Assembly (NCBI RefSeq): GCF_000218685.1
Contig: NW_006763290.1
Coordinates: 758,723-822,722 of the forward strand
Direction: 5' to 3'
DNA: 64,000 nucleotides
DNA from: Serpula lacrymans var. lacrymans S7.9
Taxonomy: Eukaryota; Basidiomycota; Agaricomycetes; Boletales; Serpulaceae
Shown: positions 1-10,538 of the stretch, in pieces
Layout: each line of letters starts with the position of its first letter
Numbering within the stretch: the first letter of the stretch is position 1
Made by a program: the position numbers and the translations under genes
The notes under the pieces: generated by a model
Database searches by the model: none
What the model saw: only the letters and a program-made list of their open reading frames with translations
What the model was told of the DNA's origin: nothing

Positions 1-16
1 TTAACACATTGTCTAG

Positions 17-664
17 GCTCTTGAGCATATAGTCTACTACGTAGTTCTTTCACCGCATAACAATGAGCAATCTGATATATTGCATCATTTATATAACGAC
101 CCGGCTCTTTCGAAGCTGGAACTGCATTAGTGAGTCATATCAATAATTACTCTTCGATCCGCCTGAATGATCACCTAGTAACCTGGTGAAGTGTTTTGTG
201 ACACGTGAACTCATGCGATGGCCGGGAATTGAAGCTCTATATGGTCCATTTTTACGGACTACGTCTATTTTCTCAGAGGCCAAGCAATGGGAAGATTTGC
301 ATACTCGTGTCATTGAGCATGTAGGCTCCTTTCATATTGGCTCGAGAAACCACTGCTAATGCAGATTAAGAACATCCGTGTCATAGCTGATTATTATACA
401 CGAATTATGCTCCCGCGACTTACAGCACTGCTTGATCTCACTCCCCAGCAAACCGAGGAAATATTGGCACGTCTAGTTGTCTCTGGCACTATTTGGGCCC
501 GTATGGACCGACCGACTGGGATAATCAACTTCGATAGCAAACGTAGGGCGGAAGACGTGATGAATGACTGGAGTTCCGACATGCAAAAATTGTTAGGTGT
601 GGTGGAGAAGACATGGATGGGCATGAATGCTGCGCAAGCTGCGCAGTCACGAGTGAAGGAGTAG
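17..664 (+). CDS. RPN5: 26S proteasome regulatory subunit Rpn5, 3' part
   Basis: This is the C-terminal part of the non-ATPase lid subunit Rpn5 (PSMD12), a PCI-domain scaffold of the 19S particle. The gene enters from the left. I read exons at 17-129, 179-320 and 371-664, with introns at 130-178 (GTGAGT donor) and 321-370 (CTAAT branch, acceptor after ATTAAG). Exon 1 reads ALEHIVYYVVLSPHNNEQSD. Exon 2 contains RELMRWPGIEALYGPFL. Exon 3 reads NIRVIADYYTRIMLPRL and GIINFDSKRRAEDVMNDW, the winged-helix end of the PCI domain and the conserved tail of the family. The stop is TAG at 662-664. The reading frame is intact. An acceptor at 364 would add two residues (IK), but it lies too close to the branch point. 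The gene converges on mS23, whose stop is 99 bp away. Assignment is by remembered family signature. Confidence 0.9.
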
Positions 665-763
665 ACTGATTGATTTACTTTTTATAACCTAGCCATTTCA
701 TCGGGAACGAGAATATACTAAATCATTGAAACTACATTAGGAAGCGGGTCGCAATGAAAGAAA

Positions 764-1717
764 TTATTCTAGACAAAGTGACTTCTGCGTTAAACCCATG
801 AAGTCATGGTTGGTTGATCCAAGGCTACTTGGGAGTAGCAATCCTGCTATGCTTTCGGGCTCCGTAAGCGCAGGGACATATGTAGGGCAAATGCCTCTGC
901 TCCACAAGCCGATATATGCCTGTCCCTTGTCCCAAGACTCGAATTTTCCCATGCAGCTTGCAATGCAAAGTACAGCTTGCCAGCGCTTTCGGGCTACCAT
1001 AATGCTTCGATTAAGTTCTGCCTTACGGTGGGACGTCTCCAAGTGATTTTTTTCATCTTCAAATGCTCGTTGACTCTCTGACAGTCCCATTATTGCACCG
1101 TATGCTTGTGCTTCCATGACCGCGAAGGCGGAAGTGACTTCGTGCTCAGAACGTAGGGAGCGGAATTGTGCGATAGCTCTTGTGTATGCGTTACTCAGAG
1201 AGGTTTTATTATGCTTGTAGAGGTTCACCACAAGGGACACAGCACTGTGACAACGCCACATAAGTTTATCAAAATAAAGGATGATAGATGCATGATGAAC
1301 GTACTCCTCAGGAGTAGGGTTTTTCCTTCTTTGACTAAGCCTGGTCCATTTGTTACCCCTTACTAGATGCTCCTTTTCTGCTTCTCGGCTTTCAACTAGG
1401 GAAGTAGGTCGGAAAGATTCAAGTGGATGATCGCGGAAGAATTGTCGCCGAACTTCGTCTTTTAAGTAACGGATTGGGAGTGGGACGTTCTTTGGAGATC
1501 TCAACCTAGCAAAGGGGTGTATGCTCTGCCGTTGGAGGTAAGATTGTTTGTCCAGACATGAAGCCATCGGGGGTAAAGGGAAAGGAGGATGGTCCAAAAC
1601 TGCTTTATACCACAAGGGCTCTTGTTTGATGAAACCTGCGCGCATCAAGCGAGAAGTTTCCTTGTGAACCTGGGATGCAATCCTACGAACCATTGCACCT
1701 GCAGATTTTGTTGACAC
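764..1717 (-). CDS. RSM25: mitochondrial small ribosomal subunit protein mS23 (Rsm25 type)
   Basis: This is a single uninterrupted frame of 317 codons. The N-terminal motif IKQEPLWYKAVLDHPP, followed by PKNVPLPIRYLKDEVR and FFRDHPLESFRPTSLVE, is the fungal Rsm25/mS23 signature, a component of the mitochondrial 37S subunit. The first ATG (1717) would add eight residues. The internal ATG at 1693, giving MVRRIASQVHKETSRLMRAG, fits the usual fungal start better and is my preferred start. The C-terminal 200 residues are basic and helix-rich and are less recognisable. The length is above that of yeast Rsm25, as is common in basidiomycetes. No intron is seen. It is convergent with RPN5. Confidence 0.82.
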   Translation of the reverse strand: MSTKSAGAMVRRIASQVHKETSRLMRAGFIKQEPLWYKAVLDHPPFPLPPMASCLDKQSYLQRQSIHPFARLRSPKNVPLPIRYLKDEVRRQFFRDHPLESFRPTSLVESREAEKEHLVRGNKWTRLSQRRKNPTPEEYVHHASIILYFDKLMWRCHSAVSLVVNLYKHNKTSLSNAYTRAIAQFRSLRSEHEVTSAFAVMEAQAYGAIMGLSESQRAFEDEKNHLETSHRKAELNRSIMVARKRWQAVLCIASCMGKFESWDKGQAYIGLWSRGICPTYVPALTEPESIAGLLLPSSLGSTNHDFMGLTQKSLCLE

Positions 1718-1997
1718 TGGTAAAAGCAGTTGTAAAAACTACTAATTACACTGATTCGTTCGGTAACTTCCAGGAAATTTTGTTGTCACGTCACATCATA
1801 GGCTCGATGTTCCTGGCCCAGAATGGGAACTGGTATGGCTATGGTGCTCTTCACTTAGGCGCCGCTTGTTTGGTGCAGTGGCCATGCATCTTGCACCAGC
1901 AGACCATGCCAAACCCAGATACACGCCCATGGAGCTGGACTTGGATCTATGACTTTGTCAGCAACAGAAATAGGGACGTCGCTCCTATCTTAGGAGA

Positions 1998-2135
1998 CAC
2001 TGTGGGGATCGACTTATATGAGCTCAGCTGATATGCTGAAGATATTGGATATCTGCGTTCTGATTGGCTGAAAAAAGCTAAAATTGAATATTTTCAGCAT
2101 ACAAGCTAGGCTTATATAAGTCGATCCCCACAGTG
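1998..2135. mobile_element. 138-bp MITE with CACTG termini
   Basis: The two ends are inverted repeats: 1998-2040 pairs with 2093-2135. The outer 22 bases match perfectly (starting CACTGTGGGGATCGACTT), and the inner part is imperfect. The flanks share AGA (1995-1997 and 2136-2138), a possible 3-bp target duplication. CACT-type ends with a 3-bp duplication fit a CACTA (CMC) non-autonomous element; this is inference. There is no coding capacity. Confidence 0.75.
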
Positions 2136-2384
2136 AGAAGAGCTACTGTCCCACGGCACCAAAGGGATCCTAGTCATGTGCACCGCGTCATGTGATAGAA
2201 CTATGTACAGACTGCCCAACAAAGAAAGTCCTGGTGTGGGAGAGAGCCCCATTCTTGGCCAACTAGTTGTAGGATGCACAGCCAGAACCCAAAAAGATAG
2301 TGTACCCTTGGTATATCGGTCATGGCATCGAGACCGGACTCCGGTAGACAACTCTATCAAAAGAGGGTAGTTGGTCACACTCAT

Positions 2385-2590
2385 GTCGGGTGGTTGGGGT
2401 AGTGGTTAAGCCCCCTGATGAGCCCCTTTGCAAGGGCAATGCCATGCTGCCACCACCCACTCGTTCTAATCCCCCTACTTTCTACCCACACTTGTACTGC
2501 ATGCAGCAAGAATCACAGTGCTGGCCAAATTGCCCCCTCTGTAAATGTTTATATCTGCCAAATTTGATCTAATAAAAGATCGCTCTTACA
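2385..2590 (+). repeat. tRNA-derived SINE-like sequence
   Basis: TGGGGTAGTGGTTAAG near 2394 fits a pol III A box. CGTTCTAATCCCC near 2461 fits a B box, about 60 bases downstream. The stretch then runs about 110 bases into an A/T-rich end (TCTAATAAAAGATC). This is the layout of a tRNA-headed SINE. No cloverleaf is preserved, and no second copy or target duplication was found in the window, so the boundaries are estimates. Confidence 0.45.
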
Positions 2591-4580
2591 GTTTTGTTCC
2601 TCTTGTCAAAAGGATCATTTTGGTAAGATGAAATTAAAATCAGATTTTTTCTTAAAGGGGTGGGAATATTGCACAAAACAAGTGGTGGCTAAATGAAGAG
2701 CACCATAGAAAATCCTGTCCTAGATTTTTTTGCAGGCATCTCTGGGCCGCCATCTTATGTAATTCTAATCATGTGATGATATGGCTGACTTTTTGGAACT
2801 TGCTTTGCCCCTTTCCCTATTGTTTACTCCTTGCTCCTACCATCATGATATCCAATAGTGTGGCAAGCTCTTCCACAGAAGAAGGCTTTTGTGACAATAT
2901 TAGACAACAAGGTGGGTGATTTTGCCCAGTTTATTTGAGGGTGTATATGCTGAAGCACTTGCAGTCAGTGTAAGCAAGGATTATATTGTTCCAGCCAAGT
3001 ATGTGCTCGCTGGCAGCGCCAGTATCAGTAAGTCCTTTCTTTATTACTCTCCTACCTTCACTGATTTTGGGCCTCTTTTTACCTGTATTATGTTGTTTAC
3101 TCGTGTGTGTGATAATTGTGACAGGCATATTGCCGTATGTGACGTCCAACAAAATAATGTCCGAGGATGGGATTTTGTTTATATCTAGTGCATGTATGTC
3201 TACAACAGTGTTTTGATTTTTATTGTGTATTCAAGGGTGGTGTGAACGAAGTGTCTTTGTATCCTAGAGGTCCTTACATTTTTGTTAGTCCTCCATCTAT
3301 ATCTGAACTGTTAAGTCATTTTGAATTTTGTTACATTGCAGATTTGCATGGCATTGCAGATGCTCATGGCATCAATATTGGCAGAAATTTTAAAAAGGCA
3401 TGGCTGCGCGATGCTATCTGTTTTTTATGTCTCAATTTATTGTGATAAACTCATGAAATTATTGTTTAGACAAGTGTGGCATACATTAAATGACTGTTGT
3501 ACAGCTCCCAAAGTCCTTGTCCTGCCTTGTTCTATGTGCCCTTTAATGAAGAATTGTGATTTTAACATCAGCATCAAGAAGCTTGCACTATGTTAATGGG
3601 TATTCCTCAAAGGCAACATCTCTGTTGATTCATCTGACCTACAGCTATTCACATTGTGTCACCATCCTATGCTACCCAAACTCTTATTGGAAAGTTTGTT
3701 TGTCGCTGTCTTGTCACTTAGGCCAATCATCATCAAAAATGATCTGCTTCACTTGCTTGGAAACGAGCACAGTATTGATTGTACTTTTTGTGGTAATATC
3801 CTCGTCCTTCGACTATTACAAACAACACCAGCGTTCATATTTGAAATGAGAGCTGAAGATGTAAATCTAGTTGTTACTGTATTAATAAGGTGATTAGTCT
3901 GTCTCCTTAAACACATCACAGCTAACACGCTCAGCGCTATTGTGTCCAACATCATCAAATAGTGAATCACCTCTAATTCCAAAGATATTGTTGATGCAAG
4001 GACAATCAGTTGCACATTGGTAAGGTATGTTGTTTTTGATATCCAATGACATCACTGATTTTATGATGTAGCTGTATTGTGATGGCTTCTGTATAATATT
4101 ATTTTGGGGCACCTCTGTAACTGTATATGTAACACCTGTTCATCATATAGATACTTGATTTTTTTTACAAGTATGTGCAAGACTTTAATGCCGCCCAAAC
4201 TCATAATGTCTGATCCAAAGACTGCAATTATGGTGAGCTTGTGTGTAATGATTGTATCTATTTAGTACTAGAGATATGACCCTCAACTCCCCATCACTGC
4301 CTCGCACTTCTCATACAAAATTATGAATGGCCACAACATTCTAAATTTGCCATTGCAATTCACAACCGCAAAGCTCCAAGTCACACCTTCACATTCAGGC
4401 TCACCCTTTTGTCCATACTCACTATTGTTTCCTGTGCTACATATCTTGAAAATGAAAATTGTGCATCTTTGATCAATTGTTCACTGCAACGTCTGTGCAC
4501 ACTCAATTGAGGAGTGACAGTGATGTGTTTTTGGAGAGAGCACTTGGGCCTGTTCATTTGAAGCATCAACATTTATTATA
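2591..4580. other. stretch without a supportable gene
   Basis: Only short overlapping open frames are present, and none has a recognisable motif, a convincing intron pattern or a consistent frame. The minus strand at 3749-4112 has two overlapping frames of 70-90 codons that could be a decayed exon, but I cannot assign them. Base composition resembles the neighbouring repeat-rich DNA. Confidence 0.5.
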
Positions 4581-5533
4581 TCAAAGCCATGTCCTCGGTA
4601 TTTTGCGAGACACTTTGACATACATCCTATTTTGTACACCAGTTGCCGGAATGATCATAAGATTCAACAAAGTCTTGTATTGTGTTGTCAAGACTGGATA
4701 GGCAGAGAAGAATACATTGGATACATAATTCATCACAGCTGTAAGATGGAAATGAAGGATAGATGTCACTGTGCTGGTTGTTGCAGAGCATACAATACCA
4801 ACCTGTTCTGACCCACGCTGCACCCGAGTAACCCGGGCAAAGGTAGAAAATATACGACTAGAGCTTGATTGTGGTCCAGTGGTGTGAAAATGTCTATATG
4901 CTTCGCTTGTAACAACCAAGAGTTTATATACTCTGGTGCACAACTCAGACAAGCTGCAGTGAAGTGAGTGGGAGTGGTTACCCCTTATGATAGGACCAAG
5001 TTGTGGATAAACAACAGGAGGACTCACTGAGGAGTCTCCTTGATCTATTGGGGTTTATATACATCTACAGACTATTTGTACATGTGTACTATACAGTTGA
5101 TGAAGGCAGTGGCTGATGATGTCATAGGGCACAGCCCACATGACCAGCTCCACTGCATGAGAGACTTGTAGCTAAGAATAAAGGAAAGCAGTGCAGCACG
5201 AGAAAGTGGAGTTTGAACAAAATAGAAAGTGCCGCATGGCACAGTGCATGAAAACTATAAAAGAAACTTAAAGTGGAGAATGAAATTTAAAGGTCCAAAA
5301 ATTGTGTATTGTAACATCGCTCACCATAGTGTTCCGTGCTTCAGTAACAACATCCAGAGCGCGCTAGAACCTGTGATGATCGCCTTGCACCGTCGCATTA
5401 CATTGAACAATTCATTGGCATGCTCCACATGATCTTGAACAATATGATTGTGACACCTTATCACATAATTGACCGCGACTGAATGGTTGGCACGAGATGT
5501 CCCACCTAGAGAAGATATGTCATGAAGAGGCAT
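4581..5533 (-). pseudogene. NTase-like family gene fragment, split by a solo LTR
   Basis: Read on the minus strand and skipping the LTR at 4908-5316, the translation runs HANELFNVMRRCKAIITGSSALWMLL, then AKHIDIFTPLDHNQALVVYF, then (after a frame change) TSILHFHLTAVMNYV and FFSAYPVLTTQYKTLLN. A hydrophobic-GS motif followed by an acidic x-D-x motif is the layout of nucleotidyltransferase-fold proteins. I recall similar uncharacterised proteins recurring in Agaricomycete genomes, often with an F-box-like N-terminus. A second copy lies at 23902-25570. A TGA sits just before AKHIDIF, and the frame shifts later, so the gene is broken. Function is inference from motif spacing only. Confidence 0.5.
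4908..5316 (-). mobile_element. solo LTR, Ty3/gypsy family G1
   Basis: 409 bp, starting TGTAACAACC and ending ATTGTAACA on the plus strand. It is homologous in inverted orientation to the 5' LTR at 41033-41448: they share the GAGGACTCACTGAGGAGTC block, the TATAAACCCCAATAGATC promoter region and the AAAATTGTG end. It is flanked by the exact 5-bp duplication TCGCT (4903-4907 and 5317-5321). No internal sequence remains, so it is a solo LTR left by LTR-LTR recombination. Confidence 0.92.
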
Positions 5534-6351
5534 AAAGCCTAAGATGTAGTCGGTGATATTTAAGCTCTGGTGTGCAATAGGACCTAATATGATGGTTGTA
5601 TTGCTTCTCCAGTGATATAAAGGTGTTTATATAGAAAATCATTATTTGAGATCAGTCCTGTAAATATGTTTTCTGAATGTCTGAGACGTCAATGTCCACT
5701 TCCTAAGGGATCTTGCAGACAGACACTTGATTGGAAAAAAGCCAAATGGTCATGGTTGCAATTGGGCCAGGTATTCCAGAGGCTGTGGTATAACAGAATC
5801 TATAACAAAGGGGATAGTGGTCCCAAATGCCACGTGTGAGCCACATTGCGTCGGTTATTCCGCTTAGTTTCGCTCGTGTGGTTTTTGTGGCAACACAGGA
5901 GCAGCAGTACAGTAGTAGTGAATGCAGTGAAAATCATAGCCACACTGAAGAATTCTCACGCTTCTAAGGACATTCAACAATTGTAGTGAAAATTGTAGCC
6001 ATATTGAAAACTCTCATACTTATAAGGACATTCAACAATTTGTGGTGAAAATCATAGCCATATTGAAAATTCTCATGCTTAATCATTTTTACTACAAAAC
6101 ACAATATAGTGGACACCAAAACTCATGCCTGTGGCACAATGTGACACAACTCAACCAAACAAACCTCTTTTCCAACTATGTGGGGAAGTGGTCTGGCCCT
6201 ACACACAAAACAAATTGTTGTCGAGAATTTGCACATTTTGCATTACAAAAATTAACAGGCATTATTGACCACACTGTGGTGTGCATAAAAATAGAATCAA
6301 AGACCCTTCCCCACACACACAATAAAACACAGCTTACACAATGTGAGTTTA

Positions 6352-6774
6352 TGTGACAACACCAACAAGACACAGTCTTGGGGCACTGGAGCACAATGAA
6401 AACAACACTCAAAAGAAAAGGAAGAGGTGGGAGTGGTTACCCATTAGGTTTCAACAAGTTAGTTGTTGGTAGACAACAGGAGGACTCACTGAGTCCTTCC
6501 CCATGTATTGCTCCTGTATATATACTAAAATACATGAGGTACTGTACAGTTGTAAATAAAGTTTAAAGTCCGATGTCTAGCATGTGACTGTTCACATGCT
6601 AAGTTTAGACACTGGTCAGGTGTTGTGTCACATGACTTGGTCATGTGACTATGAAAGTTCGAAAATGTAAAGTAAAGTAAATGGTCACATGACTGGTCAT
6701 GTGACTTGGAAAAATAAAAGTAAAAGTATGAAAAAGGTGAAGTGTAAGTAGGTACTGGTACGTCAATTGTAACA
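6352..6774 (-). mobile_element. solo LTR, gypsy G1-related, inside Helitron copy 3
   Basis: 423 bp, plus-strand ends TGTGACAAC and AATTGTAACA, flanked by the exact 5-bp duplication GTTTA (6347-6351 and 6775-6779). The uninterrupted Helitron sequence is seen in copy 1 on the minus strand near 39340, which confirms the empty site. It shares the AGGAGGACTCACTGAGTCC core with the other G1 LTRs but is more divergent, with several CACATG palindromes in its downstream half. It is a subfamily of the same LTR. Confidence 0.9.
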
Positions 6775-7066
6775 GTTTATAACAGTTTATGGTGCTGATT
6801 CAATTAAAACTGACACATTAATTATAGAAGCCCAAATTATCAATAAATCAGTGTATATAGCAAATACATAAATATGAATATGAGCAATTCAAATATGCAG
6901 TATGTGTAGTATTGTCAATGTGTCATTAACCACTAACTGATATATTGATGTCATTTGTAGACATATTCCACAGACTCCTGAACAAGAATGTGGTGAACAT
7001 TGTGATAGAGATTGTATACAACATCATCAACAGACGACATCACCAAGTGTGCGATGAGAGCACCCC

Positions 7067-7740
7067 TTGGACCGTAGAGATTTGAGAAATATCAGTATTG
7101 TGCAACCAAATTTTGGATGTCGTGTACAGGATAATCACATGCCTCAGCCATTAGCTGGACCTGCATACCCTCAATTGCAGCCTTCTTTTCAAATGCAGCA
7201 GGGTAACCAGTTGCTTGCTACCCATGGTGTGGACTACAATAAGAGGCTATTAGATTGGTTTCAAAATGGACATGCAGAACGGGTTAATCAACGGCGTAAT
7301 AGACTACAAAGGCAGGAGCAGGCTGAGGATCAAATGATTCAACACCAGGAAGCAATACAGCTCCAAAAGCAGGAACAGCAGTTGGCTGAGAATCATATGC
7401 ACCAGGAAAGAGAAATTGAACGTCAGGAGACAATTAGACTATGGGTACAGCAGCATTCTCAGCATGCTGATCTGCGTTATGAAGGGCTATAAGCTTAGCA
7501 ACTCATTAGAATCCAAAGAGCTGCTCAAGAACAGCTTGAAAGGAGGGAAGACAAGCTAGCAGATCAGGCTCACAGGGCTGCCAGGGATGCTGTAGGCCAA
7601 GGCAAGGACTTAAATGAACTGGTAGCTGCCAGACATACACCAAGGATGCCAAGGCCTCAACGACTTGCAAACAAATGAAATATTGCCAACCGCTGCCAAG
7701 CACAGGTGATACGCCAGGAAGCCTGACAACCATATGTAGA
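7067..7740 (+). pseudogene. Helitron A Gln-rich accessory ORF (copy 3)
   Basis: The frame starts MDRRDLRNISIVQPNFG and continues into a long Gln/Glu-rich, probably coiled-coil stretch with repeats of the type QRQEQAEDQMIQHQEA and IQLQKQEQQLAENHM. The same protein is encoded on the minus strand at 38527-39059 in copy 1. Stops TAA (7490) and TAG (7496) in the phrase equivalent to EELQAQQ in copy 1 arise from CAA and CAG by C-to-T. It has no known enzymatic domain. It sits directly upstream of the main Helitron frame, as in copy 1. Confidence 0.65.
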
Positions 7741-7769
7741 GCCTCTATACTGTCATACTTTACGCAACA

Positions 7770-8673
7770 TGGACATAGAGTGCCGTAATTGTGGAGCCTT
7801 ACACTGGGATACTGAGAGACTCAACAAGTTCCTCCAGGATCCATCCAAAATTTGGTGTGTGCTGCCTTCAAGGTCAAGTTAGGCTGGATCCTCTCCAGGA
7901 AGCACCTGCTGCACTACACTGTCTGTTTTGTGGGGTTGACATTACTGCACGTAAATCCCGTGACAAAGTTCACTCATACAACAATGCCTTTGCATTTACA
8001 TTTTTGGGTGTTAAGATAGACCATGCTGTCACAAGTGCTGCAGGACCTTATAATTTCCGTATCCATGGAGGCCTTTATTATAGCATCAGTGCATTCTATC
8101 CACCTGGAGATAAAACTCCCTCTTTTGGCCAGCTTTACATTCACAACCCACAGACTGCCCTTTTTATTTTATTTACGTAATGAGAATAATTGAGGGCATG
8201 GCACTACACCAGCAACCATGCTGGAGATCCAGGATACCCTGGAGCAATTCAATCCATTCAACCCATTCATCCCTTTGTACAAGCAAGCTTATCAGATCAT
8301 CATGGAAAAGCCTGAAGCAGAAAGTACCAACATAACAGCCCATATAGCTCTTGATCAAACTCTGGACCAAAGTCATTATAATATTCCTACTGCAGATGAA
8401 GTTGCTGCTGTTATCCCTGGAGATGGAGAACAAAATGTTGATGAGCACCGTGATATTGTTTTGCAGTTGAAGCAATTTGATCATGGTGGTGGTCCCAAGC
8501 ATATCAGCTATTTGCACCCCCTTTTTTCACCTCTGCATTATGTCCTCCTATTTCCCTTTGGAGAGAAAGGGTGGCATAGGACAATACGGTCCATTCAAAA
8601 TGCTGATGGAAATATACACAGTGAATATGTCTCCCAGCAATGTTATTATGCATACCGTCTCCATCCCCAATAA
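7770..8673 (+). pseudogene. Helitron A main protein, N-terminal region (copy 3)
   Basis: MDIECRNCGALHWDTERL is the CxxCxxxHW zinc-binding start typical of Helitron proteins of the Helitron_like_N type. The frame then shifts (7791-8167) and resumes at 8218 with MLEIQDTLEQFNPFNPF, continuing through QFDHGGGPKHISYLHP and LHYVLLFPFGEKGWH to YAYRLHPQ at 8670. It corresponds residue for residue to 37200-38123 of copy 1. After this point about 1 kb of coding sequence, including the Rep catalytic centre, is deleted. Confidence 0.75.
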
Positions 8674-8682
8674 CAGCCGTAC

Positions 8683-9337
8683 ATCAAAGACTCAACTCAC
8701 AGAATGATTCACTGCTAACAAAGATCACCCTGAAGGTCATCACATACCTTATCAGAATTATCCTCAATACTTTGTCTGGAACAAAGGTGCCAAAAAATGG
8801 ACTCCAAGAAAACAAAAGTTTGCTATAGGGAGAATGATGTTTGTCCATCCAAGCCAAGAGGAGTGCTTCTACCTATTAGTTTTGGTGATTCTGCACCTAG
8901 TTGTGCTATCTATTTTCCCTTCTTTCTAAATCACTTTCCTCTTTATTCTTTTTGCTGTATTGTTCAGTATTCACTGAGCATTCTATAATTTCGCCTTTAT
9001 GGCTGATTTGTTTACCTTTGTTTAGAAAACTTTGGACTAGTATTGCAAAGTCCAGTATTCCTATTCTTTAGTTACTTATACTGGACTCTAAGTACTGTAC
9101 ACATTCTGTACTCTCTGATAATATTCATACTGAACTCTAGTTCTGTCCCTGTTAGCTCTCAGCAAGTGGCTAGACACTTCCCAGAAGTTCTCAATTGAAC
9201 ACTACCTCCGTACAGTGCTCACTGTGCTCCCTGGAGCAGAGAGTTGGGAAGATCTGCACATATTTGATGGGGTTTTACATTCAACTTACAAAGCTGCATG
9301 TGCTGCACGTGGCCTATTAGAAGACAATGGTGAATGA
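8683..9337 (+). pseudogene. Helitron A main protein, post-Rep segment (copy 3)
   Basis: The translation in shifting frames gives RTSKTQLTE, stop, FTANKDHPEGHHIPYQNYPQ and VWNKGAKKWTPRKQKFAIGR, matching copy 1 at 35830-36020. It is broken by the copia LTR at 8874-9201 and resumes RTVLTVLPGAESWEDL, then YKAACAARGLLEDNGE. Stop codons, the LTR and the upstream deletion make it non-functional. Confidence 0.7.
8874..9201 (+). mobile_element. solo LTR, Ty1/copia family C1
   Basis: 328 bp, starting TATTAGTTTTGGTG (a TG to TA change at the first dinucleotide) and ending CAATTGAACA. It is flanked by the exact 5-bp duplication CTACC (8869-8873 and 9202-9206); the empty site CTTCTACCTCCGTAC is visible in copy 1 at 35795-35815. 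It is nearly identical to the 3' LTR of the copia element at 15525-15858. Confidence 0.92.
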
Positions 9338-9339
9338 GA

Positions 9340-9812
9340 TCAGTGTTTGGCAGAAGCAGGAGATATGCAGACAGGCCCTGAACTCCATGCTCTCTTTGCA
9401 GTTATCTTACTGCAATGTCTCCCAAATGAGCCTGTAAACCTTTGGAACCGGCACAAACACCAGATTTGTGATGATTTACACCATTACCTTCTTCAAGGAG
9501 GGATTGCCCAACCTTCAGAAGACCAGATTTATGATTATGGGCTATTCTTGCTGGAATCCATATCCACTTAATCCCACAAGTGTCTTTCAAACTTCCCACC
9601 AATGCCTTTTCCTCAGCAACAATGGGAGCCTATTATTGCAAACAATCTTCTCCATGAGCAGCAAAATTATGACAGATTTGATTTTACTATGGAGGTTGAA
9701 GATAATGTAGAGAGGCTCAATCAAGAGCAGCAGAATGCTTTTGATATCATTATGCAGTCAATCCACCATAATGAGGGAACAACTTTCTTTATTCACAATG
9801 GGGATAGGCAAT
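9340..9812 (+). pseudogene. Helitron A helicase, N-terminal stub (copy 3)
   Basis: The frames around 9347-9826 encode LCNEPVNLWNRHKHQICDDL-like and QEQQNYDRFDFTMEVEDNVE, then NQEQQNAFDIIMQSIHHNEG and TTFFIHN, equal to 35220-35670 of copy 1. In copy 1 the next residues are the Walker A motif AGGGGKT. Here the homology ends at 9812 with unrelated sequence. This is therefore a truncated PIF1-type helicase with no ATPase motifs. Confidence 0.7.
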
Positions 9813-9814
9813 GC

Positions 9815-10154
9815 TATGCTAATTGAGAACTCTGTTGGTGAGAAAGCATGTAGGGGAAGTGACTGAAATGTGTGGCCACCAAGCATATCCACGTAGGACG
9901 TGCAAATAGCGTCAACTTTGTATGGAGACATTGGTAGGAATTCGATACCTGCGTGTAATCTTCACAATAATTTTCTAAAAAGCTCGTGTCTTGCACAAAA
10001 ACATGCTATCCAGTGAGGTTGGATGATATAATTTCAAAGTTTTCTTATGGACACTACATTTACTCATTCAATTCTCATCAAATGTACGCTTTGACGCACT
10101 CAAATATATTAGTTGTTATATAAGCAAATTGGCCCACGTCAACGAGTCAACAAG
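9815..10154. other. non-coding stretch between Helitron stub and element X
   Basis: No open frame above about 60 codons and no recognised motif. It is the flank in which element X inserted, with the ACAAG duplication beginning at 10150. Confidence 0.5.
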
Positions 10155-10445
10155 GTAATAAACCTAAGTAAAACTCAGCCACTGCCCGAGAGGCTATAGA
10201 AATGACTTTATTATTTACCTAAGTGAAACTACAATAGATGTTAGTTTAAGGTGATCTCTAATAAATGTAATGTAACATACCTCAGCCGCTGTCCGAGAGG
10301 CTATAGAAACGACTTATAGTCGGAGGTGCTACTTGCTACAGTATAATGACTCCTAGGAGAAGAATGGTTACTCCATGGAGTGGTGGCTATGCTCCATGGA
10401 GAACAATGGCTGCTTTGGCAGAGACCGGGTTTATCCGGTTTTGTC
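10155..10445. mobile_element. unclassified short element X, copy 1
   Basis: 291 bp beginning GTAATAAACCTAAG and ending TATCCGGTTTTGTC, flanked by the exact 5-bp duplication ACAAG (10150-10154 and 10446-10450). A second copy in inverted orientation lies at 38292-38526. The ends are neither TG...CA nor inverted repeats. The inside carries palindromes CTCCTAGGAG and CTCCATGGAG (the latter twice), and CAGCCGCTGTCCGAGAGGC repeats a block about 100 bp upstream. It has no coding capacity. Class unknown. Confidence 0.8.
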
Positions 10446-10538
10446 ACAAGGCACTGAATCTGTGGTGCATGGCCCTCATTCACTATCAAAACCGATGGAA
10501 ACCCTCTAAAAAGTGAACCAGAGGACAGAAATATCAAC

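Larger units (their letters stand above)
5799..9812 (+). mobile_element. Helitron A, copy 3 (Rep-deleted)
   Basis: The 5' end starts with TC (TCTATAAC, preceded by A at 5798), the same terminus as Helitron A copies at 39840 and 46581 on the other strand. The order is a 5' leader, the Gln-rich first frame (7067-7740), the N-terminal part of the main protein (about 7770-8673), then a jump to the post-Rep region (8683-9337) and the helicase N-terminus (9340-9812). The block equivalent to about 36020-37200, which holds the HUH site, is missing. The element stops just before the Walker A motif. Two solo LTRs are nested in it. Confidence 0.85.

Noticed and set aside
394..624. minus-strand frame inside RPN5
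   Set aside because: A shadow of the conserved RPN5 exon.
1675..2031. 118-codon plus-strand frame overlapping the mS23 start
   Set aside because: No recognised motif; it overlaps the real gene on the other strand and ends in the MITE.
3749..4112. two overlapping minus-strand frames as a gene
   Set aside because: No homology recognised and frame changes without intron signals; left as an unassigned remnant.
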